DNA of 37,161 nucleotides from Microvirga sp. (GTDB taxonomy: Bacteria > Pseudomonadota > Alphaproteobacteria > Rhizobiales > Beijerinckiaceae): positions 1-37,161 of the forward strand of contig JAQSWQ010000043.1 in assembly GCA_029266525.1 (NCBI GenBank), written 5' to 3'. Below are positions 14,374 to 23,273 of the stretch, piece after piece. Made by a program: the position numbers and the translations under genes. Position 1 is the first letter of the stretch; every line of letters begins with the position of its first letter. Under the pieces are notes generated by a model, which saw only the letters and a list, made by a program, of their open reading frames with translations, made no database searches and was not told the DNA's origin.

Positions 14374-16437
14374 ATGTCACGCGCGCCAAGCCGCCTTGCG
14401 GCCGTTCTTCTTGCATCGCTTCTTCCCGCGACCCTCGCCCGCGCCCAAGGCGGGGGCGGGCCCGAGCCCGACATCGTCGTCACGCCGACGCGCACGCCCG
14501 AGCCGGCGCAGACCATCGGCAGCGCCTTCACGGTCATCCCGCGCGAGGAGATCGAGAAGGCGAGCGCCCGCGACGTCGGCGATCTCTTCCGCCGCGTTCC
14601 GGGCGTGACGCTCACCCAGAGCGGCGGCCCGGGCCACGTCCAGACCGTGCGCATCCGCGGCGGCGACGTGCGGCACACCCTGGTCATGATCGACGGCATC
14701 CGTGTCAACGACCCGACCTCGACCGGGCGCGAGTTCGACTTCTCGACGCTCGTCCTTGCCGATGTCGAGCGCATCGAGGTGCTGCGCGGGCCGCAAAGCG
14801 CGCTCTACGGCTCCGACGCCATGGGCGGCGTCGTCAACATCATCACCAAGCGCGGCAAGGGCCCGCCGACCGGCTTCCTCTCGGTCGAGGGCGGACGCTA
14901 CGGCACCAAGGAGGTGCGCGGCGGCATCTCCGGCGGCGACGAGCGGGTCGACTACTCCTTCGGCTTCGCGGGCTACGACACGGCCGGCTTCTCGACCTTC
15001 GGGTACCGCATCCCCCGGCTGCGCTTCGCGGTACCGTGGGGGCTCGAGCCCGACAGCGCCAGGCGCTTCGGGGTCAACGGCCGCGTCGGCATCAACGTCA
15101 TGGACGGGCTCAGGGTGGAGCTCGGCGGCAGCACGAGCTTCAACCGAGCCCAGTTCGACGGCTTCTTCGATCCCCTCTTCTCGCCCTACCCCGATACGCC
15201 CTCGCGCGCCGAGAGCTGGCTCTCGAACGTCTATGGCCGCGTGATCGCCGACACCGGACCGCTGCGCAGCACCGCGACGGTCTACGCGAACCGCACCGAC
15301 CGCACGAGCCGGAACGTCAGCTTCGGCGATTTCGGCGTGTTCTGCGGAAATGCCTTCTTCCCGGCCGCCGGGGTTGCGACCTGCCGGCAGGACACCTTCT
15401 TCATCGGCGACCGCAAGGGCGTCGAGTATCAGGGCGACCTCAAGCTCGGTCCCTTCGGGCTCTTCACCTTCGGCGCCAAGGCCGAGCAGGAGCAGGCCGA
15501 CAGCTTTTCGCAGATCCTGTTGCCCGAGCCGGCCCCGCGCCTGCGCGACATCGCGGCGGAGCAAACGACGCGCTCCGCCTTCGCCCAGCACCAGATCACG
15601 CTGATCGACCGCCTGCATCTCACCCTCGGCGGGCGCATCGACGACGTGCGCGGCGTCGCGCAGTTCGAGACCTGGCGCACGACCGCCGCCTACGACCTGC
15701 GCGAGACCGGCACCAAGCTGCGCGCCAGCGCCGGAACCGGGGCCAAGGCGCCCTCGCTTTTCCAGCTCCACAGCCCGGATTTCGGCACCGCGACGCTGCA
15801 GCCCGAGCACAATTTCGGCGTCGACGCCGGTATCGACCAGCTCTTCTTCGACGACCGGGTGAAGCTGTCCGGAACGCTGTTCTGGAACCGCTACCGCAAC
15901 CTGATCGAGTTCCGCAGCCCGGATTTCTCGGTCTTCCCGGTGGTCCCGATCGGCTGCCGCCCGAACCAGGTCTTCGGCTGCTTCTTCAACGTGGCGCGCG
16001 CCCGCACCTCCGGCGCCGAGCTCGCGGCGGAGGTCAGCGTCGTGCCGCGGTTCCTGCGCCTGCGCGTCGCCTACACGGCCATGGAGGCGGTCGATCTCGC
16101 GACGCACATGAAGCTCGCCCGGCGGCCCGGACAGGAGGGCCGCTTCGGCCTGGTCATCACCCCCATGGCCGGACTCTCGATCGAGCCGAGCGTGGTCTAT
16201 GTCGGGCATCGCTACGACCGCCCCTTCGACCCGACGCTGCCGAACCCGATCCAGTCCTTCGAGAACGGCAAGCTGCAGCCCTATGCGCGGTTCGACCTCT
16301 ATGCCGAGTACCGCCTCAACCCGAACTTCAGCATCTACGCGCGGGGCGAAAACCTGACCAATGCGCGCTATGAGGAGGTGCAGAACTTCGGCACGGCCGG
16401 GCGGGCAGTCTATGCGGGCATGCGCGCGAACTGGTGA
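14374..16437 (+). CDS. btuB: TonB-dependent vitamin B12 receptor (BtuB)
   Basis: Outer-membrane beta-barrel that takes up corrinoids with energy from TonB. The 687-residue protein has a signal peptide (MSRAPSRLAAVLLASLLPA, to ARAQ), a TonB box-like 'PDIVVTPTRTP' at about 37-47, a plug domain with 'DVGDLFRRVPGVTL', 'VRIRGGDVRHTLVMIDGIRV' and 'IEVLRGPQSALYGSDAMGGV', then a barrel ending in the aromatic C-terminal residue expected for assembly (GMRANW). AAGGAGG lies 6 bases before ATG 14374; an earlier GTG adds seven residues without reason. The preceding riboswitch fixes the substrate as corrinoid. It ends in a TGGTGA that overlaps a possible GTG start of btuC. Confidence 0.95.
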   Translation: MSRAPSRLAAVLLASLLPATLARAQGGGGPEPDIVVTPTRTPEPAQTIGSAFTVIPREEIEKASARDVGDLFRRVPGVTLTQSGGPGHVQTVRIRGGDVRHTLVMIDGIRVNDPTSTGREFDFSTLVLADVERIEVLRGPQSALYGSDAMGGVVNIITKRGKGPPTGFLSVEGGRYGTKEVRGGISGGDERVDYSFGFAGYDTAGFSTFGYRIPRLRFAVPWGLEPDSARRFGVNGRVGINVMDGLRVELGGSTSFNRAQFDGFFDPLFSPYPDTPSRAESWLSNVYGRVIADTGPLRSTATVYANRTDRTSRNVSFGDFGVFCGNAFFPAAGVATCRQDTFFIGDRKGVEYQGDLKLGPFGLFTFGAKAEQEQADSFSQILLPEPAPRLRDIAAEQTTRSAFAQHQITLIDRLHLTLGGRIDDVRGVAQFETWRTTAAYDLRETGTKLRASAGTGAKAPSLFQLHSPDFGTATLQPEHNFGVDAGIDQLFFDDRVKLSGTLFWNRYRNLIEFRSPDFSVFPVVPIGCRPNQVFGCFFNVARARTSGAELAAEVSVVPRFLRLRVAYTAMEAVDLATHMKLARRPGQEGRFGLVITPMAGLSIEPSVVYVGHRYDRPFDPTLPNPIQSFENGKLQPYARFDLYAEYRLNPNFSIYARGENLTNARYEEVQNFGTAGRAVYAGMRANW

Positions 16438-16502
16438 CATCGGCCGGCCACGCCGGGCGCGGGTCTTCGCGCCCGGCCCGGCAACGCGCAGGCGGTGCGT
16501 CG

Positions 16503-17513
16503 ATGCCGCTTGACGCAGGTGCGGGCCGGCTTGTCGCCTGCCTCGGGGTGCTGATCGCGGCGCTCGCTCTCGCCTCGCTGGCGATCGGTCCGGCGCCGAT
16601 CCCGCCCTGGCTCGCAGCCAAGGCGCTTGTCTCCGACCAGGGCAGCGCCAGCATCATCGTGCGGGAGATCCGCCTGCCGCGCATGCTGCTCGCGATCCTG
16701 ATCGGCGGCACGCTCGGCATCACCGGCGCGGCGCTGCAGGGGCTGTTGCGCAACCCGCTCGCCGACGCGTCCGTGTTCGGCGCGCCGCAGGCCGCCGCGC
16801 TCGGAGCCGTGCTCGTGCTCTATTTCGGGTTTGCCGGTGCGCTGTCCTTCGTGCTGCCGCTCGCCGCGATCCTCGGCGCGCTGATCTCGATCGGCCTCGT
16901 CGTCGCGATCGCCGGCCGCGAGGGCGGGACCGTGGTGCTGGTGCTCGCCGGGCTTGCCATCGGCAGCCTTGCGGGAGCCGCCACCTCGCTCGCCATCAGC
17001 CTGTCGCCGAACCCCTTCGCGATCACCGAGATCGTGTTCTGGCTGCTCGGCTCGCTGGAAGACCGGTCGATGGCGCATGTGGTTCTATCCGCTCCGTTCC
17101 TGGTCCTTGCCTGCGCGCTGCTGCTCGGGACCGGGCCGGCCTTGCGCGCGCTCACGCTCGGCGAGGAGGCTGCGGCGAGCCTCGGCGTGAATGTCGGGCG
17201 CACCCGGCTCGTCGTCGTCGCGGCGAGCGCCCTCGGCGCGGGCGCCTCCGTCGCGGTCGCCGGTGCGATCGGCTTCGTTGGGCTGATTGCGCCGCACCTC
17301 GTGCGGCCTCTCGTTGCGCATGATCCGGCGCGCACCCTGGTTCCGTCGGCGCTTGCCGGAGCCGCGCTGCTGCTCGCCGCCGATTGCGCGGTCCGCCTGA
17401 TTCCCTCCGGCGTGGAGGTCAGGATCGGGGTCTTGACCGCCCTCCTCGGCGTGCCGGTGTTCCTCTGGATCATCGCCCGCCGGCGCGGCGAACTCGTCGG
17501 CGCGGTCGCATGA
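16503..17513 (+). CDS. btuC: ABC transporter permease for cobalamin (BtuC, FecCD family)
   Basis: Inner-membrane channel subunit that works as a dimer with BtuD. The 336-residue protein is hydrophobic, about ten membrane helices, with the family motifs '[20 protein letters not shown]', '[15 protein letters not shown]' and '[21 protein letters not shown]'; the last is the cytoplasmic coupling region that meets the ATPase. The start is ambiguous: ATG 16503 is preceded by AGGCGG, while GTG 16434 overlaps the btuB stop by four bases and would add 23 hydrophilic residues. I favour the shorter form. The stop overlaps the btuD start (ATGA), so the two are translationally coupled. Confidence 0.9.
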   Translation: MPLDAGAGRLVACLGVLIAALALASLAIGPAPIPPWLAAKALVSDQGSASIIVREIRLPRMLLAILIGGTLGITGAALQGLLRNPLADASVFGAPQAAALGAVLVLYFGFAGALSFVLPLAAILGALISIGLVVAIAGREGGTVVLVLAGLAIGSLAGAATSLAISLSPNPFAITEIVFWLLGSLEDRSMAHVVLSAPFLVLACALLLGTGPALRALTLGEEAAASLGVNVGRTRLVVVAASALGAGASVAVAGAIGFVGLIAPHLVRPLVAHDPARTLVPSALAGAALLLAADCAVRLIPSGVEVRIGVLTALLGVPVFLWIIARRRGELVGAVA

Positions 17514-18298
17514 CATCGCTTGTGCTTGCCGCCCGCGACCTTGGCGTCCGGCTCGGCCGGCGCGAGGTGCTGCGCGGGCTCGATGTTGCGTTCCGGCCCG
17601 GGCGGCTGACGATCGTGGTCGGGCCGAACGGGGCCGGCAAGACCACGCTCCTGCGGACGCTGGCGGGGCTCGTTTCGCCGAGTTCGGGAAATGTGACGCA
17701 TGGCGACGCCCCGGTGCAGGCCATGGCCCGCTCCGACCGGGCGCGGGCGATCGCCTATCTGCCGCAGAACGGCGAGGTCTCGTGGCCTCTGCCGGTCCGC
17801 GCCCTCGTGGCGCTCGGACGCTTGCCCTACGGGGAAGCACCCGAGCGCCTGACGCCGGCCGGCCGCGCGGCGATCGAGCAGGCGCTCGCCCAGGTCGGGC
17901 TGTTGGGGTTCGAGGATCGCCCGGCGACCGAGCTTTCGGGCGGCGAGCGCGGCCGCGCCCTTCTCGCCCGCGCGCTCGCAACCAAGGCGCCGGTGCTTCT
18001 TGCCGACGAGCCGGTGGCCGCGCTCGATCCGCGCCATCAGCTCCTGGTGCTGGAGGTGCTGCGCGGTCTTGCCCACGCCGGCGGCGTGGTGGTCGCCGTG
18101 ATGCACGACCTCTCGCTCGCCTCCCGCTTTGCCGACCGCATCCTGCTCATGACGGGCGGCCGCATCGTCGCCGAAGGCGCGCCCGCCGATGTTCTGACGG
18201 CGGAGCGCCTCGAGGCGGTGTTCGGGATCGAGGCGGCGGTGTCGAGCGAAGCCGGAGGCCTGACCATCACCCCGCGGCGCGCCCTCCCGGTCGGGTGA
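17510..18298 (+). CDS. btuD: ABC transporter ATPase for cobalamin (BtuD-like)
   Basis: Cytoplasmic ATPase that drives BtuC. The 262 residues contain Walker A '[11 protein letters not shown]' (about 41-51), Q-loop region '[15 protein letters not shown]', signature '[16 protein letters not shown]', Walker B '[13 protein letters not shown]' and the switch His in '[10 protein letters not shown]'. This layout is the FepC/BtuD type for iron-siderophore and B12 importers. ATG 17510 overlaps the btuC stop by four bases. Last gene of the riboswitch-led btuBCD set; leuD follows after 86 bases and likely has its own promoter. Confidence 0.92.
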   Translation: MTSLVLAARDLGVRLGRREVLRGLDVAFRPGRLTIVVGPNGAGKTTLLRTLAGLVSPSSGNVTHGDAPVQAMARSDRARAIAYLPQNGEVSWPLPVRALVALGRLPYGEAPERLTPAGRAAIEQALAQVGLLGFEDRPATELSGGERGRALLARALATKAPVLLADEPVAALDPRHQLLVLEVLRGLAHAGGVVVAVMHDLSLASRFADRILLMTGGRIVAEGAPADVLTAERLEAVFGIEAAVSSEAGGLTITPRRALPVG

Positions 18299-18384
18299 GC
18301 GCACGTTCGGGCGCTATGCGTCGGGGCGGCGCTTTGCTAAACCGCCGCGGACGGGCGCACGACGCCCAGAAGGTTTTGAGCGAG

Positions 18385-18987
18385 ATGCAGCCCTTCACCG
18401 TGCTCACCGGCGTCGCCGCGCCGCTGAAGATCGTCAATGTCGACACCGACATGATCATCCCGAAGCAGTACCTGAAGACGATCAAGCGCACCGGCCTCGG
18501 CACCGGCCTTTTCGCGGAGATGCGCTACAACGAGGACGGCTCGGAGAACCCCGACTTCGTCCTCAACAGGCCCGCCTACCGCAGGGCTCAGATCGTGGTC
18601 GCCGGCGACAATTTCGGCTGCGGCTCCTCGCGCGAGCACGCGCCCTGGGCGTTGCTCGATTTCGGCATCCGCTGCGTGATCTCGACGAGCTTTGCCGACA
18701 TCTTCTACAACAACTGCTTCAAGAACGGCATCCTGCCGATCAAGGTCTCGCCCCAGGACATCGAGAAGCTCTTCGACGACGCGGAGCGCGGGGCCAACGC
18801 GACGCTGACCATCGATCTCGAGAACCAGGAGATCCGCGGACCCGACGGCGGCGTGGTCAAGTTCGACATCGACCCGTTCCGCAAGCACTGCCTGCTCAAC
18901 GGCCTCGACGACATTGGCCTCACGATGGAGAAGGCGCCCGCCATCGACGCCTACGAGCAGAAGATCGCCGAGCGGCCCTGGGCGTGA
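18385..18987 (+). CDS. leuD: 3-isopropylmalate dehydratase small subunit
   Basis: With LeuC, isomerises 2-isopropylmalate to 3-isopropylmalate in leucine synthesis. The 200-residue protein has the swivel-domain hallmarks: '[20 protein letters not shown]' (about 17-36) and '[20 protein letters not shown]', the substrate-binding loop, followed by '[20 protein letters not shown]'. Its length matches LeuD of proteobacteria. Start ATG 18385 (MQPFTVLTG) gives the standard N-terminus; GAAGG lies about 12 bases upstream. leuC is not in the window. The pathway partner leuB lies 1.8 kb downstream on the same strand. Confidence 0.96.
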   Translation: MQPFTVLTGVAAPLKIVNVDTDMIIPKQYLKTIKRTGLGTGLFAEMRYNEDGSENPDFVLNRPAYRRAQIVVAGDNFGCGSSREHAPWALLDFGIRCVISTSFADIFYNNCFKNGILPIKVSPQDIEKLFDDAERGANATLTIDLENQEIRGPDGGVVKFDIDPFRKHCLLNGLDDIGLTMEKAPAIDAYEQKIAERPWA

Positions 18988-18999
18988 GAGCTTCGCGAG

Positions 19000-19015
19000 T
19001 TAACGGTCGTTAACC
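19000..19015 (+). promoter_or_regulatory. Possible CtrA-type box before the transglycosylase gene
   Basis: Two TTAA tetramers (19000-19003, 19010-19013) stand 6 bases apart, and the second reads TTAACCAT, the form of the CtrA half-site. The normal CtrA spacing is 7, so this is off by one. The element lies 22-37 bases before the chosen start of a cell-wall hydrolase gene, a sensible target for a cell-cycle regulator. Weak call. Confidence 0.25.
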
Positions 19016-19036
19016 ATGCCGCCCTATGGTGATGGC

Positions 19037-20221
19037 ATGACCAGCCGAATCGCATTCGCCTTTCTGGGGCTCTCGATTCTTGTTGCCCCCGCAGCCGCCC
19101 AGGCCGATTTCCGCGCCTGTCTCGAAGGCTTGCGCGCCCAGGCGGCCGCCAAGGGCGTGTCGGGCGCGACCTACGACGCCGCGACGCGCGGCGTGCAGCC
19201 GGACATGGAAGTCCTCAAGCTGATGGACAACCAGCCCGAGTTCAAGACGCCGATCTGGGACTATCTCGGCTTCCTGGTCGACGAGGAGCGCGTCGAGGAC
19301 GGCCGCGCGGCCATGCGCCGGCACGGCCAGGCGCTCGCCCAGGCCGAGGGGCGCTTCGGGGTCGACCGGCACATCATCGCCGGCGTCTGGGGCGTCGAGT
19401 CGAATTTCGGCAAGGACATCGGCAAGCGGCCTCTGATCCAATCGCTCGCCACGCTCTCCTGCGTGCCGAACCGCCGCCAGGGCTATTTCCGCGGCGAGTT
19501 TTTCGCGACGCTCAAGATCATCGATGACGGCCATGTCAGGGCCGACCGGCTCACCGGCTCCTGGGCGGGCGCCTTCGGCCATACCCAGTTCATGCCCTCG
19601 ACCTTCCTGCGGCTCGCGGTCGACCTCGACGGCGACGGGCGGCGCGACGTGGTCGACTCCGTGCCCGACGCGCTCGGCTCGACGGCGAATTTCCTCAAGA
19701 AGGCCGGCTGGAGCTCGGGCCTGCCCTGGGGCTACGAGGTCCGCGTGCCGGGCGGCTATTCGGGCCCGACCGGCCGCAAGAACCGGCGGCCGCTCTCGGC
19801 CTGGGCGGCGGCGGGCCTGACCCGCATCGATGGGCGCCCGCTTGCGGGCGACTACCCGGCCGGGCTTCTGATGCCGGCAGGCGCCAACGGCCCCGCCTTC
19901 CTGGTGACCAAGAACTTCGACGCGCTCTATTCCTACAACGCCGCCGAATCCTACGGACTTGCCATCGCCGTCCTGTCCGACCGCCTGCGCGGCGCGCCGG
20001 GCATCCGCACCCCCTGGCCGACCGACGACCCGCCGCTCTCGCGCGCCGAGCGGCGCGAGCTGCAGCGCCTTCTCGCCGCCCGCGGCTACGATGTCGGCGA
20101 GCCCGACGGCCGCATCGGGGAGAAGAGCCGCAATGCCATCAAGGCGGTCGAGAGCCAAGTCGGCATGCGCCCGACCGGCCGGGCCGGCGGCAAGGTGCTG
20201 GCGGCGCTCCGGGGGCGGTAA
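19037..20221 (+). CDS. Lytic murein transglycosylase, MltB family (GH103), with peptidoglycan-binding domain
   Basis: Cuts the glycan strand of peptidoglycan, leaving a 1,6-anhydro end. The 394-residue exported protein starts with a signal peptide (MTSRIAFAFLGLSILVAPAA, to AQA). The catalytic Glu121 is in 'IIAGVWGVESNFGKDIGKRP', and 'GSWAGAFGHTQFMPSTF' and 'DLDGDGRRDVVDSVPDALGS' are characteristic of MltB. Residues about 330-390 form a peptidoglycan-binding repeat ('LQRLLAARGYDVGEPDGRIG'). ATG 19037 begins the signal peptide cleanly; ATG 19016 is an in-frame alternative that would place the TTAA element right at the start codon. No lipobox is visible, so it is soluble in the periplasm rather than a lipoprotein. 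Confidence 0.92.
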   Translation: MTSRIAFAFLGLSILVAPAAAQADFRACLEGLRAQAAAKGVSGATYDAATRGVQPDMEVLKLMDNQPEFKTPIWDYLGFLVDEERVEDGRAAMRRHGQALAQAEGRFGVDRHIIAGVWGVESNFGKDIGKRPLIQSLATLSCVPNRRQGYFRGEFFATLKIIDDGHVRADRLTGSWAGAFGHTQFMPSTFLRLAVDLDGDGRRDVVDSVPDALGSTANFLKKAGWSSGLPWGYEVRVPGGYSGPTGRKNRRPLSAWAAAGLTRIDGRPLAGDYPAGLLMPAGANGPAFLVTKNFDALYSYNAAESYGLAIAVLSDRLRGAPGIRTPWPTDDPPLSRAERRELQRLLAARGYDVGEPDGRIGEKSRNAIKAVESQVGMRPTGRAGGKVLAALRGR

Positions 20222-20230
20222 GGGAACGCC

Positions 20231-20617
20231 GTGTCTCGCCGCCTCATCACCACCGGCTCCCCATTCGAGAAGGCGTTCGGATACTCCCGGGCGGTCGTCC
20301 AGGACCCCTTCGTGTTCGTCGCCGGCACCACCGGCTATGATTACGCCACCATGGAGCTGCCGGAGGACGCCGCCGACCAGGCGCGGAACTGCTGGCGAAC
20401 CATCGACAAGGTGTTGCGGGAGGCGGGCGCCTCGCTCGCCGACGTGGTTCGCGCGACCTATTACGTCACCGATCCCGCCCATGCCGAGCCGGTGCTGCGG
20501 GTCTGCGGCGAGGTGTTGGCCGAGATCCGACCGGCGAGCGCCATCCTGATCGTCGCAGGCTTGCTGCGTCCCGAGATGAAGGTTGAGATCGAGGTCACGG
20601 CGATGCGCCAGGCCTGA
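20231..20617 (+). CDS. RidA/YjgF family protein lacking the deaminase arginine
   Basis: RidA proteins are small cytoplasmic trimers; the archetype hydrolyses reactive enamines and imines from PLP enzymes. This 128-residue member has the fold pattern, including 'FVAGTTGYD', 'ARNCWRTIDKVLREAGASL', 'VVRATYYVTD' and the C-terminal 'VEIEVTAMRQA'. The catalytic Arg of the family (PAR-S in E. coli) is Ser103 here ('RPASAILIVAGL'), so it probably does not deaminate iminoacids in the usual way and may belong to a different Rid subgroup. GTG start with AAGGGA upstream, only 9 bases after the transglycosylase stop, suggests cotranscription. Confidence 0.85.
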   Translation: MSRRLITTGSPFEKAFGYSRAVVQDPFVFVAGTTGYDYATMELPEDAADQARNCWRTIDKVLREAGASLADVVRATYYVTDPAHAEPVLRVCGEVLAEIRPASAILIVAGLLRPEMKVEIEVTAMRQA

Positions 20618-20781
20618 CGCGCTTGCCAAGGCGCTCGCAGCCCGCCTAAACGGCTGCCGCAACCGATCCACCAATTGTCATGCCGACCGCAAGCCGGGCC
20701 CCCCGCTCCGAGAAGCCGAGCGCCCTTTCGATCGGGATGGCCCGCGTCAGGCCCCGGCATGACGCGCTGCCGGAGGCATGC

Positions 20782-21888
20782 ATGGCGACCTTCAAGCTCC
20801 TCCTCCTTCCTGGCGATGGCATCGGCCCCGAGGTCACGCGCGAGGTCGAGAAGATCGTCAGCTGGTTCGGGAAACGCGGGATTGCCTCCTTCGAGACAGA
20901 GCGGGATCTCGTCGGTGGCGCGGCTTACGATGCCGGGAAGGTTGCCATCACCGATGATGCCATGAAGCGCGCCCAAGCAGCGGACGCGGTGCTGTTCGGC
21001 GCCGTGGGCGGCCCGAAATGGGCCGACGTGCCTTACGAGCACCGTCCGGAAGCCGGCCTTCTGCGGCTGCGCAAGGAGCTCGGGCTGTTTGCCAATCTGC
21101 GGCCCGCGATCTGCTATCCGGCCCTCGCCGAGGCCTCCTCGCTCAAGCGCGAGGTCGTCGAGGGGCTGGACATCGTCATCGTTCGCGAGCTCACCGGCGG
21201 CGTCTATTTCGGCGAGCCGAAGGAGATCGTGACGCTCGAGAACGGCCAGAAGCGCGGCGTCGACACGCAGCTCTACACCTCAGGGGAGATCGAACGCATC
21301 GCGCGCGTCGCCTTCGAGCTTGCCCGCCAGCGTCGTAACAAGGTCTCCTCCGCCGAGAAGAACAACGTCATGAAGACCGGCGTCCTCTGGAAGCAGGTCG
21401 TGACGAAGGTGCACCGGGACGAGTACCCCGACGTCGAGCTCGAGCACGTGCTCGCCGACAACTGCGCCATGCAATTGGTGCGGCTCCCGAAGCAATACGA
21501 CGTGATCGTCTGCGACAACCTCTTTGGGGACATCCTCTCGGACGTGGCAGCGATGCTCACCGGCTCCCTCGGCATGCTGCCCTCGGCCTCGCTCGGCGCC
21601 GAGGACCGCGAGAGCGGCAAGCGCAAGGCGCTCTATGAGCCGGTGCACGGCTCGGCGCCCGACATCGCCGGCAAGGGCCTCGCCAATCCGATCGCCATGA
21701 TCGGCTCCTTCGCGATGGCGCTCCGCTATTCGTTCGGGCTCGGCGAGGCGGCCGACATGCTGGAGCGCGCGATCAGCGACGTGCTCGCCTCGGGCGCGCG
21801 CACCAAGGACATCGCCGGCCCCGGCACAAACGCGGTCGGGACCGGCGAGATGGGCGATGCGATCGTGAAGGAGCTCGAGCGGATGTAG
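20782..21888 (+). CDS. leuB: 3-isopropylmalate dehydrogenase
   Basis: Oxidises and decarboxylates 3-isopropylmalate with NAD to give the keto acid precursor of leucine. The 368-residue protein has the standard landmarks: '[19 protein letters not shown]' at the N-terminus, substrate residues in '[20 protein letters not shown]', '[12 protein letters not shown]', and the signature '[19 protein letters not shown]' with metal-binding Asp, then '[18 protein letters not shown]'. GGAGG lies 5 bases before ATG 20782; the open frame upstream is not protein-like. It completes the leuD-leuB pairing, though split by two unrelated genes. A 160-base gap upstream may carry its own promoter. Confidence 0.96.
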   Translation: MATFKLLLLPGDGIGPEVTREVEKIVSWFGKRGIASFETERDLVGGAAYDAGKVAITDDAMKRAQAADAVLFGAVGGPKWADVPYEHRPEAGLLRLRKELGLFANLRPAICYPALAEASSLKREVVEGLDIVIVRELTGGVYFGEPKEIVTLENGQKRGVDTQLYTSGEIERIARVAFELARQRRNKVSSAEKNNVMKTGVLWKQVVTKVHRDEYPDVELEHVLADNCAMQLVRLPKQYDVIVCDNLFGDILSDVAAMLTGSLGMLPSASLGAEDRESGKRKALYEPVHGSAPDIAGKGLANPIAMIGSFAMALRYSFGLGEAADMLERAISDVLASGARTKDIAGPGTNAVGTGEMGDAIVKELERM

Positions 21889-21895
21889 CCGCCGG

Positions 21896-22240
21896 TCAGC
21901 GCGGCGCGACCCAGTCGACCGGGCTGAAGGGGTTGCGCATGTTCGGGCCGGGATAGGGTCCGTTCGAGATCGGATCCGGCAGCACGCTCGCGCCGAAGCG
22001 CTCCCGCAGGCCCATATAGGGCGGCAGGTTCAGGTAGGACTGGGTCTGGCCGATGCCGCTCACGGGGTGGTTCATCGAGCCGACCGGCACGACGTTGCCG
22101 GCATCGAGATAGCTGCGCGGGCGCACGTTGAGGATCAGGACGTCCTCTCCGGAGCGGCGCAGGCTGCGCGTCTGCGCTTCGGCGGGGAGAGCGGAGCAGA
22201 CCGCGAGCGAAAGTGCGGCATAGGCGGCGAGGCGGCGCAT
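21896..22240 (-). CDS. Exported hypothetical protein
   Basis: A 114-residue protein with a clear signal peptide (MRRLAAYAALSLAVCSALPA, cleavage after AEA) and a mature part of about 90 residues rich in Pro, Asn, Gly and Tyr ('NVRPRSYLDAGNVVPVGS', 'YLNLPPYMGLRERFG', 'NPFSPVDWVAPR'). It contains no Cys after cleavage and no catalytic motif. I do not recognise the family; such small periplasmic proteins occur widely in this order. GAGG precedes ATG 22240, which starts exactly at the signal. It converges on leuB with a 7-base gap. Confidence 0.75.
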   Translation of the reverse strand: MRRLAAYAALSLAVCSALPAEAQTRSLRRSGEDVLILNVRPRSYLDAGNVVPVGSMNHPVSGIGQTQSYLNLPPYMGLRERFGASVLPDPISNGPYPGPNMRNPFSPVDWVAPR

Positions 22241-22345
22241 GGTGGGATCCTCGTGGACGGCAGGGACGGCCAAGCTAGTACGCTCAAGTTAACGTCCGGC
22301 GGCGCGAAGGAAAGCGGGCGGCGCATCAAAAGTTCCGGAGCGGCG

Positions 22346-23125
22346 TCAGCTCGTCCGGCGTGTCGCCTCGAGCATCGCGCCGCATGCTGGGCTGCGACGT
22401 CGTTCTGCCTGGGCGAACAAGACCTGGAGGGCTTGATCGTTGGCCTCCGGGAGGATTGCAACGAGGTCGATGAGGCAGGCCGGGTCAAGGCGCGCCTCGG
22501 CCGCGGCGGCGGGGCAGTACCAGCCCTGCGCCACGAGCCCGACCTCGTTGTGCTGGAGCCGGAAGGCGAGGCAGGACCGCTCGACCGAATCCGACAGGGC
22601 CACCTCGGCCGTCTCGAGCGGGCCGAGCTTCGTCGCCACCGGGGCAGTGCGCCCGCTGCGCACGACCGCGAGCCCAGCCTCGCCCGCTCGCCGCGCAAGG
22701 TCGAGGAAGAAGCTCGCGGGTCGCTCGGCATCGCGAGCGCCTCGAAGAAGCGCGAGCCGGAGATAGGCCTGTTCGCTCTCGAAGATACCGTAGACGAGCT
22801 TGTCCTCACGGCCGCCATCGGCGTGCCGGCGCGCCTCATGCGCCTGCGGCAGGGATCGCAGCTCCGGGACCGCGACGGCGTAGTGCGGCTTCGCCTTCGG
22901 GATCGGCTGCCAGACCGCCGCCGGGGCTACGAGCGCGGCCCGGCGCACCGGCCCTTTCAGGGCTGGTTCCGCAGCCTCGTGCATGGCGCCCCGGGCGAGG
23001 AGGACCAGGGTGAAGATCGCTGCGGCGCAGCCAAGCGCCGTTCGGATCGCGCCGAATAATCCCGCCCTCCCGCGGGCGGAGCGGCCGCCGGACTCGAACA
23101 CGGGCGTGCGAAAACCGGCTTGCAT
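22346..23125 (-). CDS. Hypothetical single-pass membrane protein
   Basis: A 259-residue protein with a short basic N-terminus, one membrane helix near 29-46 ('TALGCAAAIFTLVLLARG'), then a periplasmic domain of about 200 residues. Landmarks of the domain are 'ARRHADGGREDKLVYGIFES', 'YLRLALLRG' and 'GLVAQGWYCP', with several Cys that could pair. I recall similar uncharacterised proteins in Hyphomicrobiales but know no function. ATG 23125 is my choice (MQAGFRTPVFESGG); an alternative at 23182 adds 19 residues. No strong ribosome site is visible for either. Confidence 0.65.
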   Translation of the reverse strand: MQAGFRTPVFESGGRSARGRAGLFGAIRTALGCAAAIFTLVLLARGAMHEAAEPALKGPVRRAALVAPAAVWQPIPKAKPHYAVAVPELRSLPQAHEARRHADGGREDKLVYGIFESEQAYLRLALLRGARDAERPASFFLDLARRAGEAGLAVVRSGRTAPVATKLGPLETAEVALSDSVERSCLAFRLQHNEVGLVAQGWYCPAAAAEARLDPACLIDLVAILPEANDQALQVLFAQAERRRSPACGAMLEATRRTS

Positions 23126-23273
23126 CGAATAGCTTAGCGTGAAGCTCTGGCGAGAGCGCGACGGCCTCCACCTTGCCAGCAATTCGATCCATCCGCTTCA
23201 GGAGTCGCTCACCTCGAGGGCGGATTCGCCGGGCAGCGTAAACCGGAGCTTACGGGGGAGGTGCCGGCATTAA

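Noticed and set aside
14377-16440. 687-residue minus-strand open frame opposite btuB
   Set aside because: Mirror of the btuB coding frame in high-GC DNA; no start signal and no protein-like pattern.
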